Part shown: piece after piece, positions 26,001-34,190 of the stretch | How the letters are laid out: every line of letters starts with the position of its first letter | Numbering within the stretch: position 1 is the first letter of the stretch | NCBI GenBank assembly: GCA_017520425.1 | Contig: JAFXFO010000025.1 | Coordinates: 1 to 49,323 of the forward strand | From: Lachnospiraceae bacterium | Lineage (GTDB): Bacteria > Bacillota > Clostridia > Lachnospirales > Lachnospiraceae | Direction of reading: 5' to 3' | Length of the DNA stretch: 49,323 nucleotides | Made by a program: the position numbers and the translations under genes | The notes under the pieces: generated by a model | What the model was told of the DNA's origin: nothing | Database searches by the model: none | What the model saw: only the letters and a program-made list of their open reading frames with translations

Positions 26001-26600
26001 AATCTTCTTCTCAGAAACCAGATACTCTATCCTCTGTTTCTTATTGGTGGCCACCAGAAATTCATCCACATGCTGTCCGTTGCCCGGTAACCCTGAAAGA
26101 CCCTGATAAGCCAAATAGAGCTGGTTGCCGCTTTCCTTTATCACATTGGCAAAATCCGGTGTATAAAATACTCGGACCGCCTCCTGCCAGTCGCTCTTTG
26201 CCAGTCCTGCAAACTGCAACAGGTTTCTCACCTTGCCGCCTTCTGTGCCGGGTGCTCCGTGCATCATGCTTACCACATAGGGCAGATAATATTCCCCTTT
26301 ATTGCTGACAATTCGAAACTCACCCTTGGTTACTTCACCCTCATTCATCCATTCTCCGTGAAAACGGAAAGCAATCTCCTCCGTATTCCCATGAAGCTCC
26401 GTTGACAAACACTCCATTCTGGGATCGGTGGTGGTAATATATCCGACCGTATACTTCCCTTCGGAAGCATACACGATAAAGCTGCCTTCATAGGTTTCCC
26501 CCTTCTGCAGCTCTATTTCCAACTTTGCACATGAAAAGTCCAAAGCACCTTTTTCATAATCATATGTACCATCTAATATCTGTTCTACCGCTTCTCGCAT
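23046..26600 (-). CDS. Large cytoplasmic protein of unknown function, DUF5717-like
   Basis: A 1184-residue protein with neither signal peptide nor membrane helix. Residues 1-290 are beta-rich in three apparent Ig-like modules (KLEIELQKGETYEGSFIVY and similar). Residues about 300-690 and 780-1030 are long helical repeats resembling an alpha-solenoid. Between them (about 690-780) and at the end (about 1060-1184) are mixed alpha/beta parts. No catalytic motif is visible. I believe it is the family named DUF5717, confined largely to Lachnospiraceae (recalled, not checked). It is the first gene of a four-gene operon, with AGGAG before its ATG and a good promoter upstream. A scaffold role is a guess from its architecture. 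Confidence 0.75.
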   Translation of the reverse strand: MREAVEQILDGTYDYEKGALDFSCAKLEIELQKGETYEGSFIVYASEGKYTVGYITTTDPRMECLSTELHGNTEEIAFRFHGEWMNEGEVTKGEFRIVSNKGEYYLPYVVSMMHGAPGTEGGKVRNLLQFAGLAKSDWQEAVRVFYTPDFANVIKESGNQLYLAYQGLSGLPGNGQHVDEFLVATNKKQRIEYLVSEKKIYLENPSGVTEQPVNIFRNGWGYTRLEVYCEGDFLFTEKDVITEDDFLGNRYTLPLFIDPSVLHAGKNMGKLVLKCAHMTVEVPITIAKKSYDKEARAERLEYKKNMPELVSTFINFRLEKTKKADWLREITPIIDRMVSANEKDAATRLFQAHLLITKEQMNEAGWILEHVGELLSKSQSPTLEAYYYYLNTLYRKDDRDFDMKWQVERIYKESGRDWRVAWLLLFMSEEYDREPMARWNFLQEQFENGCRSPLIYLEAWLLVNENPTLLRRLDAFEMQVLYFGKKQGNAGIEVLEQVVYLAERVKEFHPLLFGFLTQAYTKKADERILKEICTQLIKGNRLDGEAHEWLVKGVVAELRITNLYEYYMMSMDLGKDEDIPKQVLLYFMYQTNLDYLHNAYLFYYVTKRERMLAEIYQNYRPRMELFVREQVGKRRINKHLAYLYRHFLSGNKLDEADIKNLSFLYFTHEITLEQDDMKYVVVCQPNHLQEQKYPLSGRKAWVPLYGKANMILFENHQGIRFACNIAYKAEELVLPSELLDDILAVVKDNPALDIYMYERPQKGIANQDMEVERWRRLARYAYLADGVRGDVAIRIMQYYYQRDDRKGLSDYLNTLAGSFMSATQRGEAVRYMVLCGSMDLAYDWILRYGNCKVEDKILLSLLEDRIEKCCNEYQYELVLYAFALLDKGVYSGNLIAYLSEHYQGLLRDLKKIWKASKEYTLPMQDFCRRFVEQTLFSGYFVAEQSQVFKELVLSGKDEELVRAYLAKHSYDYFVRDHLIQREVLLEISRLQSSGQSVDEICQLAYLKYYAENREEIQDADTPVIRYFLDSVLKKGIRLSCLMELREYSTLSTLLEDRTIVEYHADSQVQPVIYYLITREDTDEGEYLMEPMNQVKEGIFVKEFILFFGESVQYYIVERGEAEDKLTQSGTMQRVEMLGEELSGRYGMINDMIISKTMQDYSTFDNLLEEYYKTNFYNRELFVPR

Positions 26601-26691
26601 ACATACTCTCCTGACTTCGACTTTTCCTTGTCATTTTCGTTACTCAGAGGCCTTTTAAGCACCAAAAGCCTAAAATTCCCCACTATTTATA

Positions 26692-26720
26692 AGTATACCA
26701 TGGAAGCCTTTACATGGCAA
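26692..26720 (-). promoter_or_regulatory. Promoter of the DUF5717-like operon
   Basis: On the minus strand TTGCCA (26715-26720), 17 bases, TATACT (26692-26697). The leader is about 85 bases and contains an imperfect AGGC-TTTT/AAAAGGCCT hairpin (26649-26672). Confidence 0.75.
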
Positions 26721-26777
26721 ATAAATATTCCGTATTTCCCAACAAAAAATTATCGCCGGTTGACTACAATTTACAAC

Positions 26778-26807
26778 AAAAGCGCACCCCTCACGGAATG
26801 CGCTTTT
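26778..26807 (-). terminator. Rho-independent terminator of uxuAB
   Basis: AAAAGCGCA (26778-26786) pairs exactly with TGCGCTTTT (26799-26807), three bases after the uxuB stop on the minus strand. Confidence 0.75.
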
Positions 26808-26809
26808 GA

Positions 26810-28429
26810 TTATTCATTCACATATTTCTTTACGGTAGAAGCCACTGCTCCATAACCACAGCTTAGCTCGGCAAAATACTGCTTCACCAAATCTGCCAGC
26901 CCCACTTCAAACAGGTCCACACCAAAGATCTTATCATTCTTTAACAGTTCATCCAGCTTGCTTAAATCCTTAGGTTCTTCACTCAGCTCATACCCTGCCA
27001 CATAAGGCATTGCTGTATCAAGCAGAGGATCGGAACTGGGTTCAAAGGAATTGCCCTGATCATCCACTGCCATCAGATAACGCAACCATCCAGCAAATAC
27101 AAGGGGAATCAGCTTCAGTGACTTCACATCCAACTTATCACTTGCCGCATAAGCCTTGATGGTTTCACCGAAACGGATAGCCAGCTTCTGTGAGGTATCC
27201 GTAGCAATACGCTGTGGTGCGTCCGGCATGAAAGGATTGGGGATTCGGCAGTTTACCACTTCATCGATAAATTTCTTGGGGTCGATAATGCCGGGGTTTA
27301 CCACTACCGGAAGACCTTCCTTATAACCTACAATCTCTACAAACTTCTTTAAGTCCGGATTCTTCATCTCCGCAGAAATCAAAGTATATCCCAACAGACA
27401 TCCATACACTGCCAAAGTAGTATGCAAAGGATTCAGGCAGGTACAAACCTTCATCTTCTCCACCTTATCTACAGTCTCTCTGTCTGTAAAAATCAAACCA
27501 CCCTTATCCCAAGCACTCTTACCATTAGGGAACCAGTCTTCAATAACTAAATACTCACATTCTTCTGCATTCACAAAAGGTGCCACATAGGTGTTTTTGG
27601 AGGTAATCACTGCATCCAGCCCGTCAATACCGTCTGCATTTAGCATCTCCTCCACAGTCTTGTCAGGACGTGGTGTAATCTTATCAATCATACTCCATGG
27701 GAAGGACACCTTCTTTGCGTCACGTACATATTCCGCAAAGCCCTTGTCCGCCACACCATTTTCTGCCCACTTATCTGCAAATGCATATACTGCTGCTGCC
27801 AGCTTGTCACCATTGTGCGAGCAATTATCCATACTCACCATGGCAATGGGTAATTTGCCGTTTTCATATCTGGTATAAAGCAGGGAAACCACCTTGCCCA
27901 AATAGCTTGCGGGCTTCTCCGGTCCATTCACAAAATCTGCTTCCACAGCGGGTACAATATTACCCTTACCATCTACCAAAGAATACCCCTTCTCTGTAAT
28001 GGTAAAGCTAGCCATCTGTAAAGCAGGATTGGCAAAAATCTCCTTCAAGCGACCGTACTGGGCTTCGTTCTCACTATCCAGTACCAAAGACTCCATAATA
28101 CTTCCCACAATAGTCTTGTCCACCGTATTATCCGCCTTTAAGGTAGCCAGAATCCCCAGATTATCATGGGGCCAATACATCTTTTCCACGATTTCATAGT
28201 CAAAACCTTCTGCGGCTATAAGACCGGTGTCAATTGCACCTTCATTCAAAAGCTTCTGCACCACATTGGCCTGAAATGCACGGAAAATATTACCGGCGCC
28301 GAAATGCACCCACGTAGGACGATTCTTGGTATTCTCCATCACCTTGTCATAATCAAATTCCGGCAGGCTGTATCCTGCATCCAAAAAGCTCTGACGATGT
28401 TCCTTTAAACTCTGTAAAGTTAATTCCAT
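26810..28429 (-). CDS. uxuB: Fructuronate reductase / mannitol dehydrogenase family
   Basis: A 539-residue NAD-dependent polyol dehydrogenase of the long mannitol dehydrogenase family. It reduces D-fructuronate to D-mannonate. The Rossmann entry VHFGAGNIFRAFQAN is near residue 38, SMDNCSHNGDK near 205 holds the family signature, and the catalytic Lys region is in the C-terminal domain (near KVCTCLNPLHTTLAVYG). The start at 28429 is chosen because residues before it are not part of the family and AGGAG lies 11 bases upstream. It begins two bases after uxuA ends; the pair fixes the role as hexuronate catabolism rather than mannitol use. Confidence 0.9.
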   Translation of the reverse strand: MELTLQSLKEHRQSFLDAGYSLPEFDYDKVMENTKNRPTWVHFGAGNIFRAFQANVVQKLLNEGAIDTGLIAAEGFDYEIVEKMYWPHDNLGILATLKADNTVDKTIVGSIMESLVLDSENEAQYGRLKEIFANPALQMASFTITEKGYSLVDGKGNIVPAVEADFVNGPEKPASYLGKVVSLLYTRYENGKLPIAMVSMDNCSHNGDKLAAAVYAFADKWAENGVADKGFAEYVRDAKKVSFPWSMIDKITPRPDKTVEEMLNADGIDGLDAVITSKNTYVAPFVNAEECEYLVIEDWFPNGKSAWDKGGLIFTDRETVDKVEKMKVCTCLNPLHTTLAVYGCLLGYTLISAEMKNPDLKKFVEIVGYKEGLPVVVNPGIIDPKKFIDEVVNCRIPNPFMPDAPQRIATDTSQKLAIRFGETIKAYAASDKLDVKSLKLIPLVFAGWLRYLMAVDDQGNSFEPSSDPLLDTAMPYVAGYELSEEPKDLSKLDELLKNDKIFGVDLFEVGLADLVKQYFAELSCGYGAVASTVKKYVNE

Positions 28430-28431
28430 GA

Positions 28432-29505
28432 TTACTTTCTCTCCTGACTTTTCTGAATTGCTTCCCACAAACCATTCAAATAGGTAGCGCCCAGTGCTCT
28501 GTCATACAAACCATAACCGGGCATCGCTACCTCGTCCCAAATCATACGTCCATGGTCAGGACGGATGGGGCCGGTAAATCCAATATCATAAAGTGCCTTC
28601 ATAATCTCATACATATCAAAGGTACCGTCACTGGAAAGATGTGCCGCCTCTTCAAAATCCGTAGGAGAGTTAAACTTCAGATTACGCACATGGGCAAAAT
28701 GCACTCTGCCCTTTAAAGAACGAATCATATCCGGCAAATCATTGTTCAGATTTGTACCGTAAGAACCGGAACAGAAAGTCACACCATTGTGCGGATTGTC
28801 CACCATCTTCATCATACGCAGGATATTTTCCTTGTTGATAATGATACGGGGAAGACCAAATACACTCCATGCCGGGTCATCGGGATGAATCGCCATATTG
28901 ATATCGTACTTATCACAAACCGGCATGATTCTCTCCAGAAAATATTTCAAATTTTCAAAAAGCTTCTCGTCAGTCACATCCTTGTACATTTCGAAAAGTT
29001 CCTTTACTCTTGCCATACGCTCCGGCTCCCAACCGGGCATTACCGTACCGTTCATATCGCCGGCGATGGACTCAAACATCTTCTCCGGATTAATGGCATC
29101 AATCGCCGCCTGATTGTACGCAAGTACGGTAGAACCATCGGGACGTACACGTGCCAGCTCACTTCTGGTCCAGTCAAATACCGGCATGAAGTTATAGCAA
29201 ACCATATGGATATCAGCCTGTCCCAATCTTTCCAAAGTGGTTATATAATTCTCAATATACTGTTCTCTGTCAGGAGTACCTACCTTGATGGCATCGTGAA
29301 TATTAACACTTTCAATACCTACCAGCTTCAGCCCTGCATCCTCTATTTCCTTCTTCAGTGCAAGGATATCCTCCATCTCCCATGCCTCTCCCGGAGAAGT
29401 AGCATAAAGGGTAGAAATCACACCGGTCACTCCCGGAATCTGTCTAATCTGTTTCAAGGTTACGGTATCAAATTTGCTACCATACCATCTTAATGTCATC
29501 TGCAT
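28432..29505 (-). CDS. uxuA: Mannonate dehydratase UxuA
   Basis: A 357-residue UxuA. It dehydrates D-mannonate to 2-keto-3-deoxygluconate in a TIM barrel with a divalent metal. Family features visible are MTLRWYGSKFDTVTLKQIRQIPG at the start, the VCYNFMPVFDWTR stretch near 118-130, the metal-site region AIHPDDPAWSVFGLPRI near 220, and RPDHGRMIWDE near the end. The start at 29505 has AGGAGG eight bases upstream. First gene of the uxuAB operon, divergent from an AraC regulator. KDG kinase and aldolase are not in the window. Confidence 0.96.
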   Translation of the reverse strand: MQMTLRWYGSKFDTVTLKQIRQIPGVTGVISTLYATSPGEAWEMEDILALKKEIEDAGLKLVGIESVNIHDAIKVGTPDREQYIENYITTLERLGQADIHMVCYNFMPVFDWTRSELARVRPDGSTVLAYNQAAIDAINPEKMFESIAGDMNGTVMPGWEPERMARVKELFEMYKDVTDEKLFENLKYFLERIMPVCDKYDINMAIHPDDPAWSVFGLPRIIINKENILRMMKMVDNPHNGVTFCSGSYGTNLNNDLPDMIRSLKGRVHFAHVRNLKFNSPTDFEEAAHLSSDGTFDMYEIMKALYDIGFTGPIRPDHGRMIWDEVAMPGYGLYDRALGATYLNGLWEAIQKSQERK

Positions 29506-29543
29506 AATCAGTTCCTCCTGTTTGATGATTACTGTCGCCAATC

Positions 29544-29619
29544 AAAAATACCAATGTCATATAGCCATTCTGAATTAACGGATATAGTATATCACATTTG
29601 TTTTGCTTAAAAATACCAA
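29544..29619 (-). promoter_or_regulatory. uxuAB control region with direct AAAAATACCAA repeats
   Basis: Two exact 11-bp copies of AAAAATACCAA lie at 29544-29554 and 29609-29619, 65 bp apart. Between them on the minus strand is TATACT (29586-29591) as a -10 with no recognisable -35; the second repeat sits exactly where the -35 should be. This is what an activator-dependent AraC-type promoter looks like. The regulator gene is divergent. Confidence 0.55.
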
Positions 29620-29626
29620 ATATTGC

Positions 29627-29655
29627 TTGAAACCGAGCAAAAATTGCTATATAAC
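29627..29655 (+). promoter_or_regulatory. Promoter of the AraC-family regulator gene
   Basis: TTGAAA (29627-29632), 17 bases, TATAAC (29650-29655). It lies eight bases from one of the AAAAATACCAA repeats, so the regulator may control its own synthesis. Confidence 0.65.
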
Positions 29656-29756
29656 TATAAATAAAGATTCATATATTCATGATTGTTCCCACTTTTTCGG
29701 TGGTTCAAACAACATTATACAACATATTTTTTCAAAATGAAATATGAAAGAATTGG

Positions 29757-30662
29757 ATGAAAGAGAAAGAAGGGCCTATTCTTATGAAAAATTCAAAAAT
29801 AAAAACACTGGATGCCTCTGACGAGCGCCAGTATATGATACATGAGAATTACGAAGTTTATGTAAAGCATGGTGCTCCTATCGGTGCTGCAACTTTTCAT
29901 TACCACAACTTTTATGAAATCATCTATGTTGCAGAAGGAGAATACTCTTCTCTATTGGAAAATCAGATGTATCACCTGAAAAAGGGAGATTTCCTATTAA
30001 TTGATGCCAATGTTATGCATAAATACCACCATATCGAAAAAAAGCACGACTCTTCTCTCCGTATTATTCTATGGATTACAAAAGCTACCCTGGAACAGCT
30101 TTCCAACGGTAATATGGATCTGACCGCCTGCTTTCATAAGCATGATTACTGTGCCTATCACTTCCCGGTTCAGTATGAAGATATGTTCCACACCTATCTC
30201 ATGAAGCTGGTTATGTCAGAGCTGATAGAAGGACAGGTGGCAGGCTCAAAGGAAGTTATGGACAGAGGATATCTGACCCTCTTTTTCGCCTATCTGAACC
30301 TTCTGTGCAGCACACCGGAATACCTTTTCAAGGAGGAGGAAACCACCTCGCACCCTTTGGTAGCCACCGTTTCCTCTTATATTGACAGTCATATCCAGCA
30401 CAATATTTCCGTTGATGAGCTGGCACTACAGGTACATATGAGTAAATATCACTTTCTACGTAAATTCAAGGATTTGACAGGAGTCACGGTACATAACTTT
30501 ATTACAAACAAGCGACTTATTTCTGCCATAGCGGGACTAAGGGAAGGCAAAAGCATTTCTCAGGTGTATCAGGATTCCGGATTTTCGGATTACTCCTCCT
30601 TTTTAAGAAACTTCAAAAAGACTTTCGGAGTATCCCCCGGCAAATACCACGAACTATATTAA
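29757..30662 (+). CDS. AraC-family transcription regulator, probable uxuAB activator
   Basis: A 301-residue protein: N-terminal cupin sensor domain (about 30-130, with FHYHNFYEIIYVAEGEYSS and GDFLLIDANVMHKYHH) and C-terminal double helix-turn-helix (about 205-301; DELALQVHMSKYHFLRKFKDLTG and QDSGFSDYSSFLRNFKKTFGVSPGKYH). The cupin probably binds a uronate or related sugar acid. It is divergent from uxuAB with direct repeats between. The start is uncertain: ATG 29757 has only GAAAG upstream, while ATG 29784 (292 residues) follows AAGAAGG; neither site is strong. Confidence 0.88.
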   Translation: MKEKEGPILMKNSKIKTLDASDERQYMIHENYEVYVKHGAPIGAATFHYHNFYEIIYVAEGEYSSLLENQMYHLKKGDFLLIDANVMHKYHHIEKKHDSSLRIILWITKATLEQLSNGNMDLTACFHKHDYCAYHFPVQYEDMFHTYLMKLVMSELIEGQVAGSKEVMDRGYLTLFFAYLNLLCSTPEYLFKEEETTSHPLVATVSSYIDSHIQHNISVDELALQVHMSKYHFLRKFKDLTGVTVHNFITNKRLISAIAGLREGKSISQVYQDSGFSDYSSFLRNFKKTFGVSPGKYHELY

Positions 30663-30669
30663 AAAATGT

Positions 30670-30710
30670 GTCAGGAGTCACTATTTCCCCAGTTGACTCC
30701 TGACTTTTTA
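30670..30710 (+). terminator. Terminator of the AraC regulator gene
   Basis: A perfect 11-bp stem (30670-30680 with 30694-30704) followed by TTTTTA on the plus strand. It is also positioned to act on the convergent gene at 30719. Confidence 0.85.
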
Positions 30711-30718
30711 CATTCACC

Positions 30719-31960
30719 TTACATGGGTTCTGCAATCCTGCTAACACCCACATAAATATCCGACACTTCATACCATGTAGCATAATCCGTCACACCGGTC
30801 TGGGGCAGATTAAATACCTTTTGGAATACCTTTACTGCCTCCGCCGTAGCGGGGCCGTAAATACCATCAGCCGTCAGTGTGGGAATGGCCGGATAATTAC
30901 GGGCAATTCGGTTCAATTGATTCTGCAGCTGACGCACCTTTTCTCCGGAAGAACCTACACTCAGACTATATCCGGGATAAGAGGACGGCACACCGGAAAT
31001 CACTTCTGCTGTATTGATAAACATATCATTTCCGTAATAATATCTCAGAATCTCTATGGCCGAATATCCCTGTTCCGCCAGATTCTTGGATCCCCATTGA
31101 CTTAAACCGGCACACTGTACCCTGTCTCCATCACAATAAGCAGTCAGAATGGGCTGACGCACCCCCGGTCTGGACAGGTAGTTGGCGAACACATTATCCA
31201 CCAGATTATCTATATTCTCATAAATATTCCTGCCGTAAATAAACTTCTGATCATAAGCAGTAGAGGAAGTAATGGTAAAGTCTCGTCCCTGCCCCCTGTA
31301 CCATTCTGTGTACACTCTGTTCAAAGTAAAGGACATAATCGCCAAAATGTTAGCATACAGTGCCGCTTCCGGCCAAGTGGCATAGATTTCACAGGAAGCC
31401 ACATTCTTAATATAATCCTTATAGCGCACCCAATAATTGGGAGCTGTATTGTCAGAAGGCAACCCATCATGTACTATTACATATTCCGGAATTACTACCC
31501 GGCTCAAGACAATTTCTCCGGACTCCGCCATGGGCTTGATTTCATCCTCCGGAAGCTTAGGCGGATACTCTCCGAACAGGGTATGCACGGGAATTACTAC
31601 AATCTGTTCCTCTTCCGTCTGTGTTAATGGAGCCAGCTTTATTTGCTGAATGGCTACTCTGTCCGGCAGGATTTCCGTACCGCTGACCAGAGCCGGTTCA
31701 TATCCTTCCGCCTCCACTGTAATATTATAATCTGTGTAGGGTTGGATTTCGGAAGGTGCCTGAGAATATTCGAAATCCGGAGCGCTCAGCGTGATTTCTT
31801 CCGTTTCTCCTGAAATATCCGTAACCCCTGTAAAAATAGCCTCTGCCGGCTCTTCCGTATAGGATATGGTAACCCGAGCTCCGGGGATAGGACGTAGCTC
31901 CTGATTGGATACTACACTGATACGGAGGGTACCAAAATATTGTCTGCTATTGATGTCCAT
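30719..31960 (-). CDS. SpoIID-like protein with C-terminal peptidoglycan-binding domain
   Basis: A 413-residue protein in three parts. Residues about 10-115 form a beta-sandwich resembling a carboxypeptidase regulatory domain (GTLRISVVSNQELRPIPGARVTI). Residues about 150-325 resemble SpoIID, the spore-engulfment glycan enzyme, ending with LSQWGSKNLAEQGYSAIEILRYYYG. Residues about 335-395 are a PG-binding type 1 domain (GSSGEKVRQLQNQLNRIA, then DGIYGPATAEAVKVFQ). No signal peptide is present, although all three domains suggest a wall substrate, so it may be released on lysis or act inside the spore. Close relatives occur across Lachnospiraceae (recalled). Transcribed alone. Confidence 0.8.
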   Translation of the reverse strand: MDINSRQYFGTLRISVVSNQELRPIPGARVTISYTEEPAEAIFTGVTDISGETEEITLSAPDFEYSQAPSEIQPYTDYNITVEAEGYEPALVSGTEILPDRVAIQQIKLAPLTQTEEEQIVVIPVHTLFGEYPPKLPEDEIKPMAESGEIVLSRVVIPEYVIVHDGLPSDNTAPNYWVRYKDYIKNVASCEIYATWPEAALYANILAIMSFTLNRVYTEWYRGQGRDFTITSSTAYDQKFIYGRNIYENIDNLVDNVFANYLSRPGVRQPILTAYCDGDRVQCAGLSQWGSKNLAEQGYSAIEILRYYYGNDMFINTAEVISGVPSSYPGYSLSVGSSGEKVRQLQNQLNRIARNYPAIPTLTADGIYGPATAEAVKVFQKVFNLPQTGVTDYATWYEVSDIYVGVSRIAEPM

Positions 31961-32025
31961 GCTTTTTCCTTAAAGGGGACTTTATGGATAGTATATGCGT
32001 AGATTCGCTTTTCGGTTACTGAAAA

Positions 32026-32047
32026 CGCCCGGGCTTACACCCGGGCG
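32026..32047 (-). terminator. Terminator of htpG
   Basis: CGCCCGGG (32026-32033) pairs exactly with CCCGGGCG (32040-32047), followed by TTTTC on the minus strand, 11 bases past the htpG stop. The G+C-rich stem is strong but the T run is short. Confidence 0.8.
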
Positions 32048-32058
32048 CTATGTTTCAT

Positions 32059-34092
32059 CTATTTTGTTAATAACATCATAATCTCATTACTTCTTGCAAT
32101 AAACTTATTCATGGCTTCAGGGCTCAAAGGTTCATGCTGAATCTTTGCCAAATCATAGAGCTGTTCACAAATCATCTTTGTGTTTTCGCCCTCCTGATTC
32201 GCCACCACGTACTCTACTAACGGATGGTTTGCATTCAGCACCAGGGTTTCACCCTCTGCTCCAAAAGCACTCATATCCATACCCGGCATCGCATACATCT
32301 TCATCATATCCTGCATACGTCTGCTTTCCTCGGACAAGGTAATCACAGAAGCAATCTTCTTATTTTTCAGCTTCTGAAGCTTCACATTCAGCTTGTCATT
32401 CTTCAGAGCTTTCTTCATCATATCGCCTAAAGAAGCTGCCTGCTCCTCCATCTCCTTTTCTGCCTTCTTGGAGGTCTTGGCTTTAAATACATCCGTCAAA
32501 TCCGCATCGATTCTCTGGAACTTGATGCCCTCATTCTTAGCCTCCAGCTGGGAAACGAAGGGCTGGTCGATATTGTGAGTCAGAATCACTGCATCCATCT
32601 TAGCAGCCTTAAACATCTCAATATACTGTCCCTGCTGCTTTTCATCGGTCACATAGTAAATGACCTTTTCCTTCTTTTCCTCGGAATCCTCAGCATCCTC
32701 AGTTACTACTTCTGCTTCTACCACATCACCGTTTTCATCAACAGCATCACCTTCTTCATCCAAAGGCTTGATTTCCAGGCATTCAGGCAGAGTCAGGTAC
32801 TTGCCATCCAGATTCTTAAAGAGAATATAATTGGTCATCTTCTCACAGAACTTATCATCCTTTAAGCAGCCAAACTTGATGAACGGACTAATATCATCCC
32901 AGTACTTATCGTACTCTTCCTTCTCGGTCTTGCACATACCGGAAAGCTTGTCTGCCACCTTCTTAGAGATATACTCGGAAATCTTCTTCACGAAGCCGTC
33001 ATTCTGCAATGCACTTCTGGAAACATTCAAAGGCAAATCAGGACAATCAATTACACCCTTTAATAACAGCAGAAACTCCGGAATCACTTCCTTGATATTG
33101 TCTGCGATAAATACCTGATTGTTATAAAGCTTGATGGTACCCTCGATGGATTCGTACTCCATGTTAATCTTAGGGAAGTACAGAATACCCTTTAAGTTAA
33201 AAGGATAATCCATATTCAAATGAATCCAAAATAAAGGTTCTTTATAATCCTGGAATACCTTACGGTAGAATTCCAAATATTCTTCCTTGGTACACTCGTT
33301 AGGATGCTTCGCCCAAAGAGGTGTAGTTTCGTTTAATAACTCCGGACGCTTCTTGATTTTCAGTTTCTCGCCATCCTCTTCCTTTTCAGGCTTAATCACC
33401 TCTACCACTTCGTCCGTATCCAGCTTTTCTTCCGCCTTAATAGTCTGTGTATCTTCACTATTCGCCTTAGAAAGGTAAATTTCAGTAGGCATGAAGGAAC
33501 AATACTTCTTGATCACCTCACGTGCTTCATATTCATTACAGAACTTCAGGCTGTCCTCATTCAAAAACAGGGTAATGGTGGTACCCACTTCTGCCTTGTC
33601 TCCATCTTCCATGGTAAACTCTGTGCCGCCGTCACATTCCCAATGCACCGGCTTGGCTCCTTCCTGATAAGAAAGAGTATCAATATGCACTTCATTAGCT
33701 ACCATAAATGCAGAGTAAAAGCCCAAACCGAAATGACCGATAATCTGGTCAGAATTACTCTTGTCCTTATACTTCTCAATAAAATCCGTAGCACCGGAAA
33801 AAGCAATCTGATTGATATACTCATCCACTTCATCCGCAGTCATACCCAGACCGTTATCCGTAAAGGTCAATGTCTTATTCTGAGGGTCCACTACCACTTG
33901 AATCTTACCCTTATAGCCTTCCGGCAAGGTATACTCACCCATCATATCCAGCTTCTTAAGCTTGGTCACTGCATCACAACCATTGGAGATTAACTCTCTG
34001 TAGAAAATATCATGGTCGGAATACAACCATTTCTTAATAATGGGAAAAATGTTTTCACTGTTAATTGACAGACTACCGCTTCTTGCTGCCAT
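32059..34092 (-). CDS. htpG: Chaperone HtpG (Hsp90)
   Basis: A 677-residue bacterial Hsp90. The N-terminal ATPase (GHKL) domain shows the ELISNGCDAVTK helix with the catalytic Glu, DNGLGMT, and GHFGLGFYSAFMVA. An insertion rich in Glu/Asp near residues 220-250 and another near 470-490 (AVDENGDVVEAEVVTEDAEDSEEK, acidic) are longer than in E. coli. The C-terminal dimerisation domain is present. The start at 34092 follows GGAAG and matches the family start; the longer frame adds 18 unrelated residues. A CIRCE operator lies upstream. Confidence 0.96.
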   Translation of the reverse strand: MAARSGSLSINSENIFPIIKKWLYSDHDIFYRELISNGCDAVTKLKKLDMMGEYTLPEGYKGKIQVVVDPQNKTLTFTDNGLGMTADEVDEYINQIAFSGATDFIEKYKDKSNSDQIIGHFGLGFYSAFMVANEVHIDTLSYQEGAKPVHWECDGGTEFTMEDGDKAEVGTTITLFLNEDSLKFCNEYEAREVIKKYCSFMPTEIYLSKANSEDTQTIKAEEKLDTDEVVEVIKPEKEEDGEKLKIKKRPELLNETTPLWAKHPNECTKEEYLEFYRKVFQDYKEPLFWIHLNMDYPFNLKGILYFPKINMEYESIEGTIKLYNNQVFIADNIKEVIPEFLLLLKGVIDCPDLPLNVSRSALQNDGFVKKISEYISKKVADKLSGMCKTEKEEYDKYWDDISPFIKFGCLKDDKFCEKMTNYILFKNLDGKYLTLPECLEIKPLDEEGDAVDENGDVVEAEVVTEDAEDSEEKKEKVIYYVTDEKQQGQYIEMFKAAKMDAVILTHNIDQPFVSQLEAKNEGIKFQRIDADLTDVFKAKTSKKAEKEMEEQAASLGDMMKKALKNDKLNVKLQKLKNKKIASVITLSEESRRMQDMMKMYAMPGMDMSAFGAEGETLVLNANHPLVEYVVANQEGENTKMICEQLYDLAKIQHEPLSPEAMNKFIARSNEIMMLLTK

Positions 34093-34154
34093 AAAATCAC
34101 TTCCTTTTCTTCTTTCTCTTCTCAAAATCCATGGCGGATTTCTCACTAATCACA

Positions 34155-34183
34155 AGTTTATAACCCTCTCAAACAAATGTCAA
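34155..34183 (-). promoter_or_regulatory. Promoter of htpG
   Basis: On the minus strand TTGACA (34178-34183), 17 bases, TAACT-like -10 TAAACT (34155-34160); TATAAA two bases earlier is an alternative with 15-base spacing. The CIRCE element lies seven bases upstream of the -35. Confidence 0.65.
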
Positions 34184-34190
34184 GACAAAA

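Noticed and set aside
28789-29493. 234-codon open frame on the plus strand
   Set aside because: It lies entirely opposite uxuA, which is a certain gene; no ribosome site or family resemblance.
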